DNA of 27,733 nucleotides from a virus. A program made the translations under genes and the position numbers. Location of the stretch: IMG/VR virus record IMGVR_UViG_3300050120_000246, positions 1 to 27,733 of that record; one strand, written 5' to 3'. Numbering within the stretch: the stretch's first letter is position 1; each line of letters opens with the position of its first letter. Of the stretch, positions 15,701 to 23,593 are shown piece by piece. The notes beneath the pieces are model-generated. The model saw only the letters and a list, made by a program, of their open reading frames with translations, was not told the origin of the DNA and made no database searches.

Positions 15701-16207
15701 ACCGCTGCCGCTGCGTATTTTGGGTCGCCCAGCGGTCCGCAGGTCGGCGGCAGCGGTGCTGGTCCGACTTCCTACGGGGTGCAGCCTGGCAGCACATATG
15801 GCTCGCTTGGATCGGGATTTTTTGGAACCAAGAATGCTTTGGGCGGCATCTACAGATCGCCTAGTCTAAGCGAATATTCAAATTCCATTGTGGACAGGCC
15901 AACAACGTTCGCATTCGCGAAAGGCGCAGGCCTGATGGGGGAGGCGGGACCTGAGGCGATCATGCCGTTGACACGTACTGCAAATGGCTCGCTTGGCGTA
16001 AAGGCCGCGGGCGGAACAGATTCCGGTGGCATCGAGGTAAATGTTTATGTGCAATCGGACGGTTCAAGTTCCGTAGACGCGCCAGCTGGCTTTGAGCAGT
16101 TCGGTCGGGAACTCGGTGATTTTGTCGATGCGCGTATCAATAAGGCCGCGATAAAATCTACCAGGCAGGGCGGACAGATCTGGAAAATGCAGAATGCGAT
16201 GTCGTGA
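12713..16207 (+). CDS. Tail tape measure protein (lambda gpH-like)
   Basis: At 1164 residues this is the longest gene in the window. I use the ATG at 12713; a GTG three bases earlier is possible. The first 300 residues are Ala/Gln/Ser-rich helix, with a hydrophobic segment near residues 365-385 (LALSIAAVVAGVAAVGVAAY) that may cross the host membrane during DNA entry. The middle is coiled coil (KQLQKQKAAQ-like repeats). Residues about 920-1000 (MQNYADNAKNTAAQVESIF, then ATSVIADIAKMQAKAAISGLF) match the lambda-type tape measure C-terminal domain, followed by a Gly/Ser-rich region. At about 0.15 nm per residue the tail would be near 175 nm. The stop overlaps the next ATG (TGATG). Confidence 0.93.
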   Translation: MSDVIGRATIQIDAELDKFNSDMVTGAKNVKQFSDSTIQSSAKSVTALNTIGDAAADSAQRLSKAQTTAIQALQRQVAAMQGGKIAAAELKAAQLGIADSAAPLIAQWRELEVAQRNSTVATYAASASTSSLAESDADATTRIKAMVAASVEKTIALQAEASASLAAAAAARDLAASNKSGLAPTIANSGMSSMQQTANEVTEVNQLLASIGHGAGSTKAIEDQTNKLLTLWGQGRITAEQYAAGVKQIDASELSLIKSSTQAAAAADQFIAKLKDQAATTGLTSKQLLEYRAAQLGVTGAAAPLIAQIDAGSKSVHAFSLETGGAQREVGVLARELANGNFSQAASSFSVLAQRSGLMSTLMSPLALSIAAVVAGVAAVGVAAYQAEQQQSKFNDALVLTGNFSGTTSAGLDKIAQAASSTMGSILVANDAVTQLASSGKFTSDQISLISKAAVEMQATTRQAVSDTIRQFEDLAKSPVDASIKLNEQYHYLTLAIFDQIEALQKQGDTEAAAALAESAYAAGLADRARAIHDSQNVIARGWDDAWNASKRYFESVGKFFTDNSLDRQISNVQARLTLPSTTPADLTIYNAQLKDLQKQKAAQDSAAALAGSQKQIEAAAIDASHAIDVQSESLDKNIAKTAALAKLQQQFADLYKGGNGQFNPKLDGVVFGDNDQPISGGLYSKLQADIESKYKPKAAPRGNENSQNTQIKALQGQYQERERALKLSNDNIKSLYDLGLMDTQQYLDNEYAAKKAALSDEMKIADQQEDIAKQKKSGVALQEALSLQKKIRDEQLATDQKYTADSAALAKKNDDAVKAFTQSLVDSYNTRQQAINNLVSGVGLGNAERDQLLRLNQVQQEYDKAVDALNKSKAKGEENGGPSQEVYDQELAALQDNLQKRLGQETQYSADLEKVQGNGWNGATRFMQNYADNAKNTAAQVESIFSSAASGMEDAFATFVTTGKLSFTSLATSVIADIAKMQAKAAISGLFNFAITAAAAYFGSPSGPQVGGSGAGPTSYGVQPGSTYGSLGSGFFGTKNALGGIYRSPSLSEYSNSIVDRPTTFAFAKGAGLMGEAGPEAIMPLTRTANGSLGVKAAGGTDSGGIEVNVYVQSDGSSSVDAPAGFEQFGRELGDFVDARINKAAIKSTRQGGQIWKMQNAMS

Positions 16208-16548
16208 TGGCGATCGATACTTTCATTTGGACCCCTACCGGAACACCGGTCGGCGACGAGACTTATCGCAATTTGAAGGCTCAGTTCGGCGACGGATATG
16301 AGCAGTCTGCTGGTGACGGCCTGAATACGGTTTCAGAGTCGTGGCCTTTGACATTTACCGGTGTGAAGAACGGCTATATCACGCCGATACGGGCGTTTCT
16401 GCGGGCGAAGCGCGGCATTACTCCATTCTATTGGACGACACCATTCGGCGACACAATCTTATGTAAGGCTGACGGACTTTCCTCCAGTCCGGTGGGTGGT
16501 GGCGTCTTTACTGTAACGGTAACTTTTAGACAGGTATTTACACCATGA
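16207..16548 (+). CDS. Minor tail protein, lambda gpM-like
   Basis: The ATG at 16207 overlaps the tape measure stop; the product has 113 residues. It reads FIWTPTGTPVGDETYRNLKAQFGDGYEQS, ESWPLTFTGV, AFLRAKRGITPFYWTTPFGD and VFTVTVTFRQVF, the standard phage minor tail protein (gpM) pattern. In lambda it joins the tail-tip complex around the distal end of the tape measure. The gene overlaps the gpL-like gene by four bases (ATGA). Confidence 0.92.
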   Translation: MAIDTFIWTPTGTPVGDETYRNLKAQFGDGYEQSAGDGLNTVSESWPLTFTGVKNGYITPIRAFLRAKRGITPFYWTTPFGDTILCKADGLSSSPVGGGVFTVTVTFRQVFTP

Positions 16549-17303
16549 CAATCGCATCGGATATCCAGAAGCTGGAGCCGGGCGATGTGGTTGTGCTTTA
16601 CGAAATCGACATGACCATGATTGGCGCCAATGTCATGCGGCTGCACGGCTACCCGCTGAGTTCGTCAATTTGGTGGCAGGGAAATGAGTACATCGGCTGG
16701 GCCATTGACGCCGACGGGTTTGACATTACCAGCGACAGCCAGCAACCGGTGCCAACAGTGACGGTGGGAAATATCGGGGTAGATGTAGATGGCAATCCAA
16801 TACCTGGCGTAATTTCTGGGCTGTGCCTTGCCTTCGACGATCTAATCGATGCCAAGGTCATCCGGCATCAGACATTTAAGAAATATCTGGACGCGGTAAA
16901 TTTCGCTGATGGTAATTCCGACGCGGATCCGGAAGAGCATTTTCCGGACGATGTTTTTTTCATCGAGCAGCGGTTGCTGGAAGTGGCGGAATCAGTTCAA
17001 TTCGAATTGCGTGGCGCCCTTGACCTCAGTACAGAGCAGGTGCCCAACAAACAAATCATTGCGAACGTCTGTTGGTGGGCAAGAAATGGGAAGGCGGGCG
17101 ACGGAGCATCAGGTTCTACCGGCTACCGTGGCTCCTATTGCCAGTACACGGGTGACGCCATGTTCGACGAAGACGGAAATCCCACAACGGATCCGGCACT
17201 GGACCAATGCAGTGGTAGCGTTTCAGCGTGTAAGTTGCGATTCGGCGAATTCGGCATTTTAAATTTTGGATCTTACGCTGCTGCGGGATTGGTCAGGACA
17301 TGA
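16545..17303 (+). CDS. Tail tip protein, lambda gpL-like, with conserved Fe-S cysteines
   Basis: This 252-residue protein matches the gpL family: an N-terminal beta domain (IQKLEPGDVVVLYEIDM, WWQGNEYIGWAI) and a C-terminal domain with Cys at residues 176, 199, 222 and 229. In lambda gpL four C-terminal cysteines coordinate an iron-sulfur cluster, and the spacing here agrees (NVCWWAR, SYCQYTG, DQCSGSVSACKLRFG). A fifth Cys (C94) is in the N-terminal domain. The protein forms part of the tail-tip hub between the tape measure and gpJ. It overlaps both neighbours by four bases. Confidence 0.92.
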   Translation: MTIASDIQKLEPGDVVVLYEIDMTMIGANVMRLHGYPLSSSIWWQGNEYIGWAIDADGFDITSDSQQPVPTVTVGNIGVDVDGNPIPGVISGLCLAFDDLIDAKVIRHQTFKKYLDAVNFADGNSDADPEEHFPDDVFFIEQRLLEVAESVQFELRGALDLSTEQVPNKQIIANVCWWARNGKAGDGASGSTGYRGSYCQYTGDAMFDEDGNPTTDPALDQCSGSVSACKLRFGEFGILNFGSYAAAGLVRT

Positions 17304-18049
17304 ATCGGTCTACTGAAATTTCTATCAGGGCGCACGCAGTTGCCGAATATCCAAAGGAAAGTTGCGGGCTGATTATCGCGGCGGGCCGGCGCGAGCGATA
17401 TGTTCCTTGCACCAATACCGCCACGACGCCGACGCGTGATTGGCGCATCTCTAAGCAGGAAGAGAATGCTGCGCGCGACGATGGGGAAATTATCGCCGTC
17501 GTGCATAGTCATCCTGACGAACGCGCTCGACCGACAGATGCTGATAAGCAGGGATGCGAAGAATCGCAGCTGCCCTGGTCGATTGTGCATGTGAGCAAGA
17601 CCGATGTGGGTGATGTTGTAGCCGGCGAGATATTTACTTTTGAGCCATCTGGTTACGTGACGCCGATCCTTGGCGTTCCATTCACGCACGGCATTCATGA
17701 CTGTTATTCGCTGGGACAGCGTTGGTACAAACAAGAGCGCGGCATTGTCCTGCCTAATTTCGAGCGGGAGGACGGCTGGTGGAGTGACGGCAAGCAGAAT
17801 CTCTATTTAGAGCACTTTCAAGAGGCTGGGTTTGTAATCGTTCCAAATGGCATTAAGGATCTCCAAATAGGCGATGCGATCCTCATGCAGATTAGATCGA
17901 AGGAATGGCCGAATCACAGCGCTATATACATCGACGAAGGCAGACAACTGATGGTCCATCACATGTATGGACAGCTTTCCTCGCGGGCCGTATATGGCGG
18001 GCAATGGCTGGAAGCGACGCGCATGATTTTGCGCTACGCCGGGAAATGA
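17300..18049 (+). CDS. Tail tip peptidase, lambda gpK-like (JAMM plus NlpC/P60)
   Basis: The 249-residue protein has two domains. The N-terminal one has a JAMM metalloprotease pattern: E20 in PKESCGL, and HSH (69-71) followed at the right spacing by T79 and D82. T79 replaces the usual Ser. The C-terminal one is an NlpC/P60 fold with C135 in HDCYSLGQ, H206 in NHSAIYI and a third polar residue near HH 220-221. Lambda gpK has the same pair of domains and acts in tail-tip assembly and probably local peptidoglycan cutting during DNA entry. The start overlaps the gpL-like stop (ATGA). Two terminators follow the gene. Confidence 0.9.
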   Translation: MNRSTEISIRAHAVAEYPKESCGLIIAAGRRERYVPCTNTATTPTRDWRISKQEENAARDDGEIIAVVHSHPDERARPTDADKQGCEESQLPWSIVHVSKTDVGDVVAGEIFTFEPSGYVTPILGVPFTHGIHDCYSLGQRWYKQERGIVLPNFEREDGWWSDGKQNLYLEHFQEAGFVIVPNGIKDLQIGDAILMQIRSKEWPNHSAIYIDEGRQLMVHHMYGQLSSRAVYGGQWLEATRMILRYAGK

Positions 18050-18068
18050 AAATTTGTAGCGAACGAGC

Positions 18069-18095
18069 AAGCCCTCTTTTCGAGGGCTTTTTTTT
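18069..18095 (+). terminator. Tandem terminator, first hairpin, after the gpK-like gene
   Basis: AAGCCCTC (18069-18076) pairs with GAGGGCTT (18082-18089) and runs into eight T. This is the strongest hairpin in the late operon. Confidence 0.9.
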
Positions 18096-18100
18096 GACCA

Positions 18101-18128
18101 AAGCCGCCTTATTGCGCGGCTTTTTTTT
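18101..18128 (+). terminator. Tandem terminator, second hairpin, before the gpI-like gene
   Basis: AAGCCGC (18101-18107) pairs with GCGGCTT (18116-18122) around an eight-base loop, in a T run to 18128. The gpI start codon is 12 bases downstream. Confidence 0.8.
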
Positions 18129-18140
18129 CGTCCAAATCAA

Positions 18141-18716
18141 ATGAGTCAAATGCGAACCATCCGGCTCTACGGAAAACTTGGTGCTAAATTCGGTCGCGTG
18201 CACAGGTTTGCCGTCAGCAGTCTGCGTGAGGCAATTAGCGCGATGTGCGTGATGATTCCAGGATTCGAGCATGAACTGATGAATAGTAGGGATCGCGGCA
18301 TTGCCTATGCAGTCTTTCTGGGCAAGCGGAACCTGGCGCAAAACGAACTGCATTTCCCGGTCGGTAAAGAAGATATTCGAATTGCTCCGGTTCTTCAAGG
18401 GTCAAAGCAGGCCGGCCTGCTGCAAACTGTTTTGGGGGTTGTGCTGGTTGTTGTTGGGGCCTTTATTTCAGAATACGACGGCGGAACAACGCTCGGATTG
18501 GGGATAACGATGCTCGCCGGCGGCGTGTTGCAGATGCTTGCGCCGCAACAGCAAGGGCTGTCTTCAAAAGACAGCCCGCAAAACGGCGCTAGTTACAACT
18601 TCAACGGCCCTGTAAACGTAGAGGCGCAAGGCAACCCAGAGCCGCTTCTATACGGCGAAATGATTGTCGGGTCTGTCGTTATATCCGGCGGCATATACTC
18701 CGAAGATCAAGCCTGA
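18141..18716 (+). CDS. Tail assembly protein, lambda gpI-like
   Basis: The 191-residue product starts RTIRLYGKLGAKFGRVHRFAV and has a beta-grasp-like first 80 residues, then a strongly hydrophobic Gly-rich segment (GLLQTVLGVVLVVVGAFISEY, GLGITMLAGGVLQML), and a C-terminal strand region PLLYGEMIVGSVVISGGIY. This is the lambda gpI pattern. gpI is needed to assemble the tail tip but is not clearly part of the virion. No ribosome site is visible before the ATG at 18141, or before the next ATG at 18150. The stop overlaps the gpJ-like start (TGATG). Confidence 0.88.
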   Translation: MSQMRTIRLYGKLGAKFGRVHRFAVSSLREAISAMCVMIPGFEHELMNSRDRGIAYAVFLGKRNLAQNELHFPVGKEDIRIAPVLQGSKQAGLLQTVLGVVLVVVGAFISEYDGGTTLGLGITMLAGGVLQMLAPQQQGLSSKDSPQNGASYNFNGPVNVEAQGNPEPLLYGEMIVGSVVISGGIYSEDQA

Positions 18717-21700
18717 TGGGCGCACCAGATTTCATCCGATATTGCTTACGCGGATCTGGCGGTGGTGGCGGTAAAGACGGTGGCGACTCGAATTCTGCGA
18801 CGGAAGTGCCGGATAGTCTGCACAGCATTTCCCTTGCAAAAATTGTTGATCTGATTTCGACCGGCCCTATTGTCGGGCCTGTCAATGGTTTGCAATCCGT
18901 TATCGTCGACGGCACACCACTGCAAAATCCTGACGGCACGATGAACGCGCAGTTCACGTCGATCGATTTCCGGTCCGGAACGCAAACGCAGGATTACATT
19001 CCCGGCTTCCCAAGCGTTGAAAATGAATCTGGAGTCGGTATTGAGTTGCGCACTGACACCCCTTGGGTGCAGTCATTTACCAATACCGATCTATCTGCTG
19101 TACGAATCCGCTTGAGCGTTTCGGGTTTGAGCAAGGCTGATACATCGACCGGTGACATTAATGGGTATCGAGTCGAATACGCGGTAGATGTGGCGACCGA
19201 TGGAGGCAGCTTTCAACAGGTGCTTAGCTCGGCGTTCGACGGCAAGACTACGTCAACCTATGAGCGCAGCATCCGAATTAATCTGGCCCCGGCTACGACA
19301 GGCTGGTCGGTGCGCGTTCGCAGGATCACATTTAATGCAGACAGCGCCTCGGTTGCTGATCGCACGAATGTTGTTTCATACACAGAGGTCATTGACGCAA
19401 AGTTCCGCTATCCGATGGCCGCCGTGGTGGGTATTCAGGTTGATGCATCGCAATATCAGAGTATCCCAACCCGGTCATACCACATGCAGGGCCGCATCAT
19501 CCGCGTGCCGGATAACTATGATCCGGTGGCTCGGACCTATATCGGAATTTGGACTGGTAATTTCAAAGTTGCCTATACCAATAATCCCGCGTGGTGCATT
19601 TACGATCTAATGCTGCATGACATTTATGGCCTCGGCAAGCGCATCACTGAGGCGCAGGTCGATAAGTACCAGCTGTACAAAATTGCCATGTACTGCGATG
19701 AAATGGTTCCGGATGGCCAGGGCGGTCTGCAGCCACGCTACACCTGCAACGTATATGTCCAAGCTCAGGTCGCCGCCTATAAGTTGTTGCAGGATCTGGC
19801 GTCCATTTTTAACGGCTTAGCATATTGGGCGGGCGGTCAGATTATTGTCGCCGCCGACATGCCAGCGGATCCGGACTATACCTATACGGCGGCCAACGTC
19901 ATCGGCGGCAAGTTTTCCCGGGTGGGCAGCCCAAAAAGCACGCGCTATACGGTTGCCTTGGTGAGCTGGAACGATCTGACCGACAGCGGCCGGCAAAAAG
20001 TCGAGCCGGTATTTGATCGGGCTGGCATCAAGCGTTACGGCGTCGTACAGATATCGATTTCTGCCTTTGGCTGCACGTCGCAGGCAGAGGCGCAGCGTAA
20101 GGGGCGTCGTGCGCTGTTAATGTCCCGGCTGCTGCAGGATTCGATCACATTTTCTGTTTCGCTGGATTATCTACGGACGAAGCCAGGCGGTGTAATTCGG
20201 ATTTCAGACCCAGCACGTATGGGGCGCCGCCTTTCCGGCCGCGTCACAACCGCGGATATTCGCACCGTGGTGCTCGACAAGGCGCCCATCATCGCTGTGG
20301 GCGACGAATTGACATGCCATATGCCGAGCGGGTTGCCGGAAGTGCGGCAGGTTGAGTCGATTTCGGGAAATGCTGTGACGGTCGATGCTGACTGGTCGGA
20401 TATTCCGCAGCCGGAATCGATCTGGGCGGTTGCGAACAGCGACTTATCGGCTCCATTGGCGAAGGTCGTATCGATCACGCCAAAGGGCAGGCTGGAATAC
20501 GAAATTCTGGCACTTTCGCATGAGCCAGGTATTTATGCGGCAATCGATCAGGGAACGAAGATTGAGCCTTTGCCGCAGTCTGTGGTGCCGCTGCGGTATC
20601 AGGCTCCGCCACCAAACGTTCGGCTCAGCACTGAGGTAACCGTCGATCAAGGGCAATCGGCGACGACGATGGTTATCGCTTGGGATGCCGCCGATCGAGC
20701 CGTTTCGTATATGGTCCAGTGGCGCCGCAATAATGGTGAGTGGGTAGATGCGGGTAGCACTAGCTCATTGAGCGTGGAGGTGCGTGGTACTTATGCGGGC
20801 TCATATGTTGTGCGTGTTCGTGCAGTCAATTCGATCGGCATTCAATCGGCAGTGGTTGAGACGCCGCCTACCGATCTGGCGGGAAACAGTGGGCCACCAC
20901 CAAATGTTCCTTGGTTTACCGTCGATGGAGACGTGTTGGCGTGGGGTCCGGTGGTAGATGCGGAACTAGCCGGCTACGAACTTCGATTCCAGCACGGCTT
21001 AAATCGCAGTTGGGGCGACGCGAATCTACTGGTGAGTGGCATCGTGGTTGGGAGCCCATATCAACTGCTGTCCAAGCCGCAAGGCCAGATCACCTTAATG
21101 ATCAAGGCAATTAATAAGGCTGGCATTGATTCAAATGGCCCAACCTACATACAGACCGAGCTTGGCGACGCGCTGGTAGCCAATGTCGTCGAGACATTTA
21201 ATTTCCAGGCACTTGGATTTCCAGGCGCAATCGCAAACGCTTCAGTTGTTGCGGACAAGCTCGTAGCGGATGGTTCATCGGTGTTTTATGGTAATGACCT
21301 GGCGGATTTCTATGCTAGCGATGTCGATGCACCGTTCTATACAGACAACTTCATGGAAATGGTTTATGAGACACCTGAATTAAGGCCATCGATCGTTGTT
21401 GCGGGCGTGCAAATGACGCTCAACACCGACTTTCAAGGGGGGGGTCGATTAATAGAGTATCGAATTACTGGCACGGATCCTTTTTATTCGGCTGATGACA
21501 CAACGTCATTTTATGGGGCAGACACGGATCAATTCTTTGAATTGTCAGGCCCGTATCAATTGTGGCCCGGCTCTGTTTCTGCGCAGGTTGTCGACTATCA
21601 ATTTAAATTCACAGTTGGCCCCGGCTCGGTCCAAGGCGCTATTGACACTTGTGCTGCAATTATCGACGTCCCAGATATTAACGAAAGCTTCAACGACGTG

Positions 21701-21910
21701 CCGATTTTACTAGGAGGCACGCGCCTTCCTATTGCCAATTCGTATCTGGCTATCGCAAATGTTCAACTGACTTTGGAATCGAATGGATCGACCGCAGTGG
21801 TCGCTAAATATCTGGACAAGAACAACACGCTCGGGCCGCTCATCAAATGTTTCGACAGCGCTGGATCGGCGGTGGCCGGTGTTGTTGACGCCCGAATTCA
21901 AGGTTATTAA
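18716..21910 (+). CDS. Tail tip attachment / host specificity protein, lambda gpJ-like
   Basis: This 1064-residue protein is the central tail fibre and receptor-binding hub. The N-terminal 600 residues fit gpJ: a Gly-rich start (RGSGGGGGKDGGDS), PDSLHSISLAKIVDLISTGP, YPMAAVVGIQVDA, and NPAWCIYDLMLHDIYGLG, then the phage tail_3-like hub. Two FN3-like domains follow near residues 630-715 and 725-808. The C-terminal 200 residues carry repeated FYxxD units (near 855-878 and 920-943) and end in a beta-rich, probably receptor-contacting tip. Lambda gpJ is 1132 residues, so length agrees. The C-terminus differs from the rest in composition and is the likely specificity determinant. Confidence 0.93.
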   Translation: MGAPDFIRYCLRGSGGGGGKDGGDSNSATEVPDSLHSISLAKIVDLISTGPIVGPVNGLQSVIVDGTPLQNPDGTMNAQFTSIDFRSGTQTQDYIPGFPSVENESGVGIELRTDTPWVQSFTNTDLSAVRIRLSVSGLSKADTSTGDINGYRVEYAVDVATDGGSFQQVLSSAFDGKTTSTYERSIRINLAPATTGWSVRVRRITFNADSASVADRTNVVSYTEVIDAKFRYPMAAVVGIQVDASQYQSIPTRSYHMQGRIIRVPDNYDPVARTYIGIWTGNFKVAYTNNPAWCIYDLMLHDIYGLGKRITEAQVDKYQLYKIAMYCDEMVPDGQGGLQPRYTCNVYVQAQVAAYKLLQDLASIFNGLAYWAGGQIIVAADMPADPDYTYTAANVIGGKFSRVGSPKSTRYTVALVSWNDLTDSGRQKVEPVFDRAGIKRYGVVQISISAFGCTSQAEAQRKGRRALLMSRLLQDSITFSVSLDYLRTKPGGVIRISDPARMGRRLSGRVTTADIRTVVLDKAPIIAVGDELTCHMPSGLPEVRQVESISGNAVTVDADWSDIPQPESIWAVANSDLSAPLAKVVSITPKGRLEYEILALSHEPGIYAAIDQGTKIEPLPQSVVPLRYQAPPPNVRLSTEVTVDQGQSATTMVIAWDAADRAVSYMVQWRRNNGEWVDAGSTSSLSVEVRGTYAGSYVVRVRAVNSIGIQSAVVETPPTDLAGNSGPPPNVPWFTVDGDVLAWGPVVDAELAGYELRFQHGLNRSWGDANLLVSGIVVGSPYQLLSKPQGQITLMIKAINKAGIDSNGPTYIQTELGDALVANVVETFNFQALGFPGAIANASVVADKLVADGSSVFYGNDLADFYASDVDAPFYTDNFMEMVYETPELRPSIVVAGVQMTLNTDFQGGGRLIEYRITGTDPFYSADDTTSFYGADTDQFFELSGPYQLWPGSVSAQVVDYQFKFTVGPGSVQGAIDTCAAIIDVPDINESFNDVPILLGGTRLPIANSYLAIANVQLTLESNGSTAVVAKYLDKNNTLGPLIKCFDSAGSAVAGVVDARIQGY

Positions 21911-21921
21911 CAGGAGAAACA

Positions 21922-22767
21922 ATGGCATTGCTTCCAGCAAAAAATATTTTCGACGGATCTAAAAGTCCGGCGACAACAACTGGCGAAATGAAGTCAGCGC
22001 TCGGCACGGTGCGCGATTGGCTTGCCGATCTGTTCGGCGTCGACAGCTCGGACAAGGCGGGGGTTAGAGCACTCCTCGGTGCGGCGCCAATTCAGCCGAA
22101 CATCTTAAGTAAGAGCGTCGCTGGCGGCGCAACGGTGGCGCTCACCGCCGATGAAGCTTTAAACGACGTGATGATTTTCACAGGTTTACTGACTGCAAAT
22201 ATCGAGGTCGATGTGCCGGCCACTGCAAAGGACTGGGCCTCCGTCAAGAATCTGACGACTGGTTTATTTACTTTGACGCTGAAGACGGCCGCCGGTACCG
22301 GCGTCCCGGTCACCCAGGGAAAAGCATTACCGCTTTATTGTGATGGTATCAACGTACTGGCTGCACTAACCGATTTTCCGAGTACAACTGTCCCAACCGC
22401 CGCTTCCGCGACAGAGATTCGTACGGGCACTGACAACACAAAGTTTGTAACGGCCGCTGGCCTTGCCGCTACCGTTTCCGGCCTTGGCGGCCAGACATGG
22501 ATTGACGAGACAGCCAGCCGCGCTCTTGGTGCGACATATACAAATAACAGCGGCAAGGATCTGGAAATATCGGGTTACGTGACACAAACTGGTGGCGCTG
22601 GAACACTTTTAGTGACCAGGGTAAATGGCATAAATCTAAGTGTAGCCTCAGGCAGCTCAAGTCTTATAACGGTTCCGTTTTATATACGGGTTCCGAGCGG
22701 CGCTACATATTCCATTGTTTTGAATAGTGGCTCTGCAACTTTAACGGTTTGGGGTGAATATCGATGA
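21922..22767 (+). CDS. Tail fibre-like protein
   Basis: The ATG at 21922 has CAGGAG five to ten bases upstream. The 281 residues start with a short helical region (EMKSALGTVRDWLADLFG), then a beta-rich body. The segment TAASATEIRTGTDNTKFVT followed by AAGLAATV is the repeat unit of phage tail fibres (phage_fiber_2-type), present here once rather than in the many copies of long fibres. The last 90 residues are beta-rich (DLEISGYVTQTGGAGTLLV, NSGSATLTVWGEY), like a trimeric knob. It probably forms a short side fibre or tip on the gpJ hub. It overlaps the next gene by four bases (ATGA). Confidence 0.75.
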   Translation: MALLPAKNIFDGSKSPATTTGEMKSALGTVRDWLADLFGVDSSDKAGVRALLGAAPIQPNILSKSVAGGATVALTADEALNDVMIFTGLLTANIEVDVPATAKDWASVKNLTTGLFTLTLKTAAGTGVPVTQGKALPLYCDGINVLAALTDFPSTTVPTAASATEIRTGTDNTKFVTAAGLAATVSGLGGQTWIDETASRALGATYTNNSGKDLEISGYVTQTGGAGTLLVTRVNGINLSVASGSSSLITVPFYIRVPSGATYSIVLNSGSATLTVWGEYR

Positions 22768-23222
22768 ATCATTATAGAAAAAATGATGGCTCAGTATGGG
22801 GTTTTGAAGATGATCAGGCCGATCTGATCACGGATGAATTCACGCTGATGACGGACGCCGAGTTCGAAGCTTTCAGAAATCCGCCTTTGTCGCCTGCTGA
22901 ACAAGTATCGGCAGCAACGGAAAAAATTCAATCCACGATGGACATCAAGGTTCAGGAACGCACCTATGACACCATCTTGTCGTGCGCTGGGTACGCCTCT
23001 GATACGCCATTCACTGCCGCGCCTGACGCGACACCAGAAGAAATCGCCATCGTCGCTTTGCAAGAGAAATCCCGCATCGAGGGTAATTACGCCAAGGATT
23101 ACATGTCACGAACATGGGCAACAGCGAACGTGTATTTGGGGTTGGTCGAAGCCGGACAGAAGCCCATGCCGACACCTGACGAGGCCGTGGCGATGATGCC
23201 TGAATTCACTTGGCCAGATTGA
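22764..23222 (+). CDS. Tail fibre assembly-like protein
   Basis: This 152-residue product starts at an ATG overlapping the fibre stop. The N-terminal 45 residues (NHYRKNDGSVWGFEDDQ, FTLMTDAEFEAFRNPP) resemble the N-terminus of Tfa-like and DUF4376 proteins encoded after tail fibre genes. The C-terminal part (RTWATANVYLGLVEAGQKPMP, MMPEFTW) recurs in phage genes at this location. Such proteins help fibres fold or trimerise, or cap them. The assignment is from position and N-terminal pattern; the C-terminal domain has no known function that I can name. Confidence 0.6.
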   Translation: MNHYRKNDGSVWGFEDDQADLITDEFTLMTDAEFEAFRNPPLSPAEQVSAATEKIQSTMDIKVQERTYDTILSCAGYASDTPFTAAPDATPEEIAIVALQEKSRIEGNYAKDYMSRTWATANVYLGLVEAGQKPMPTPDEAVAMMPEFTWPD

Positions 23223-23230
23223 AGGCGACT

Positions 23231-23593
23231 ATGTCAGTACAACAACAGGAGTCCGCGAGCGATCGCCGTAATTCGGATCCACTTGTAGCTGAGATGCGGA
23301 TGCTTCGGCAAAGCCTAGATCGGAAGCATCCGGAGAATGTCGGTCACATGAAAAAAATGGAAGACAAAATCGACCTCATGGATAGCAAGGTCGATCAGGT
23401 GCTGGCTGGATTCCCTGAGGGCGATCCGGAAGGCCATCGCCGGGCACACGACGCCATGATTAAAAAAGCCGAAGAAAGCACGAAATTCTGGCGCGAATTG
23501 CGTGTGAAGCTGGCAGAAAAAGGAGTATGGGCCGTGTTGATGTTTATCAGCGGCGCGCTGTATTGGTATCTCATGGATAGGATGAAACGATGA
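23231..23593 (+). CDS. Membrane-anchored lysis accessory protein (hypothetical)
   Basis: The start is the ATG at 23231 with GAAGGCG at 23221-23227; an in-frame ATG-type start at 23210 lies inside the previous gene. The 120 residues form a long charged coiled coil (DPLVAEMRMLRQSLDRK, VGHMKKMEDKIDLMDSKVDQ), then FPEGDPEGHRRAHDAMIKKAEE, and one C-terminal membrane segment near residues 98-114. Proteins of this type stand just before the holin in many proteobacterial siphophages. A role as a holin regulator or antiholin is plausible but unproven. The stop overlaps the holin start (ATGA). Confidence 0.65.
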   Translation: MSVQQQESASDRRNSDPLVAEMRMLRQSLDRKHPENVGHMKKMEDKIDLMDSKVDQVLAGFPEGDPEGHRRAHDAMIKKAEESTKFWRELRVKLAEKGVWAVLMFISGALYWYLMDRMKR

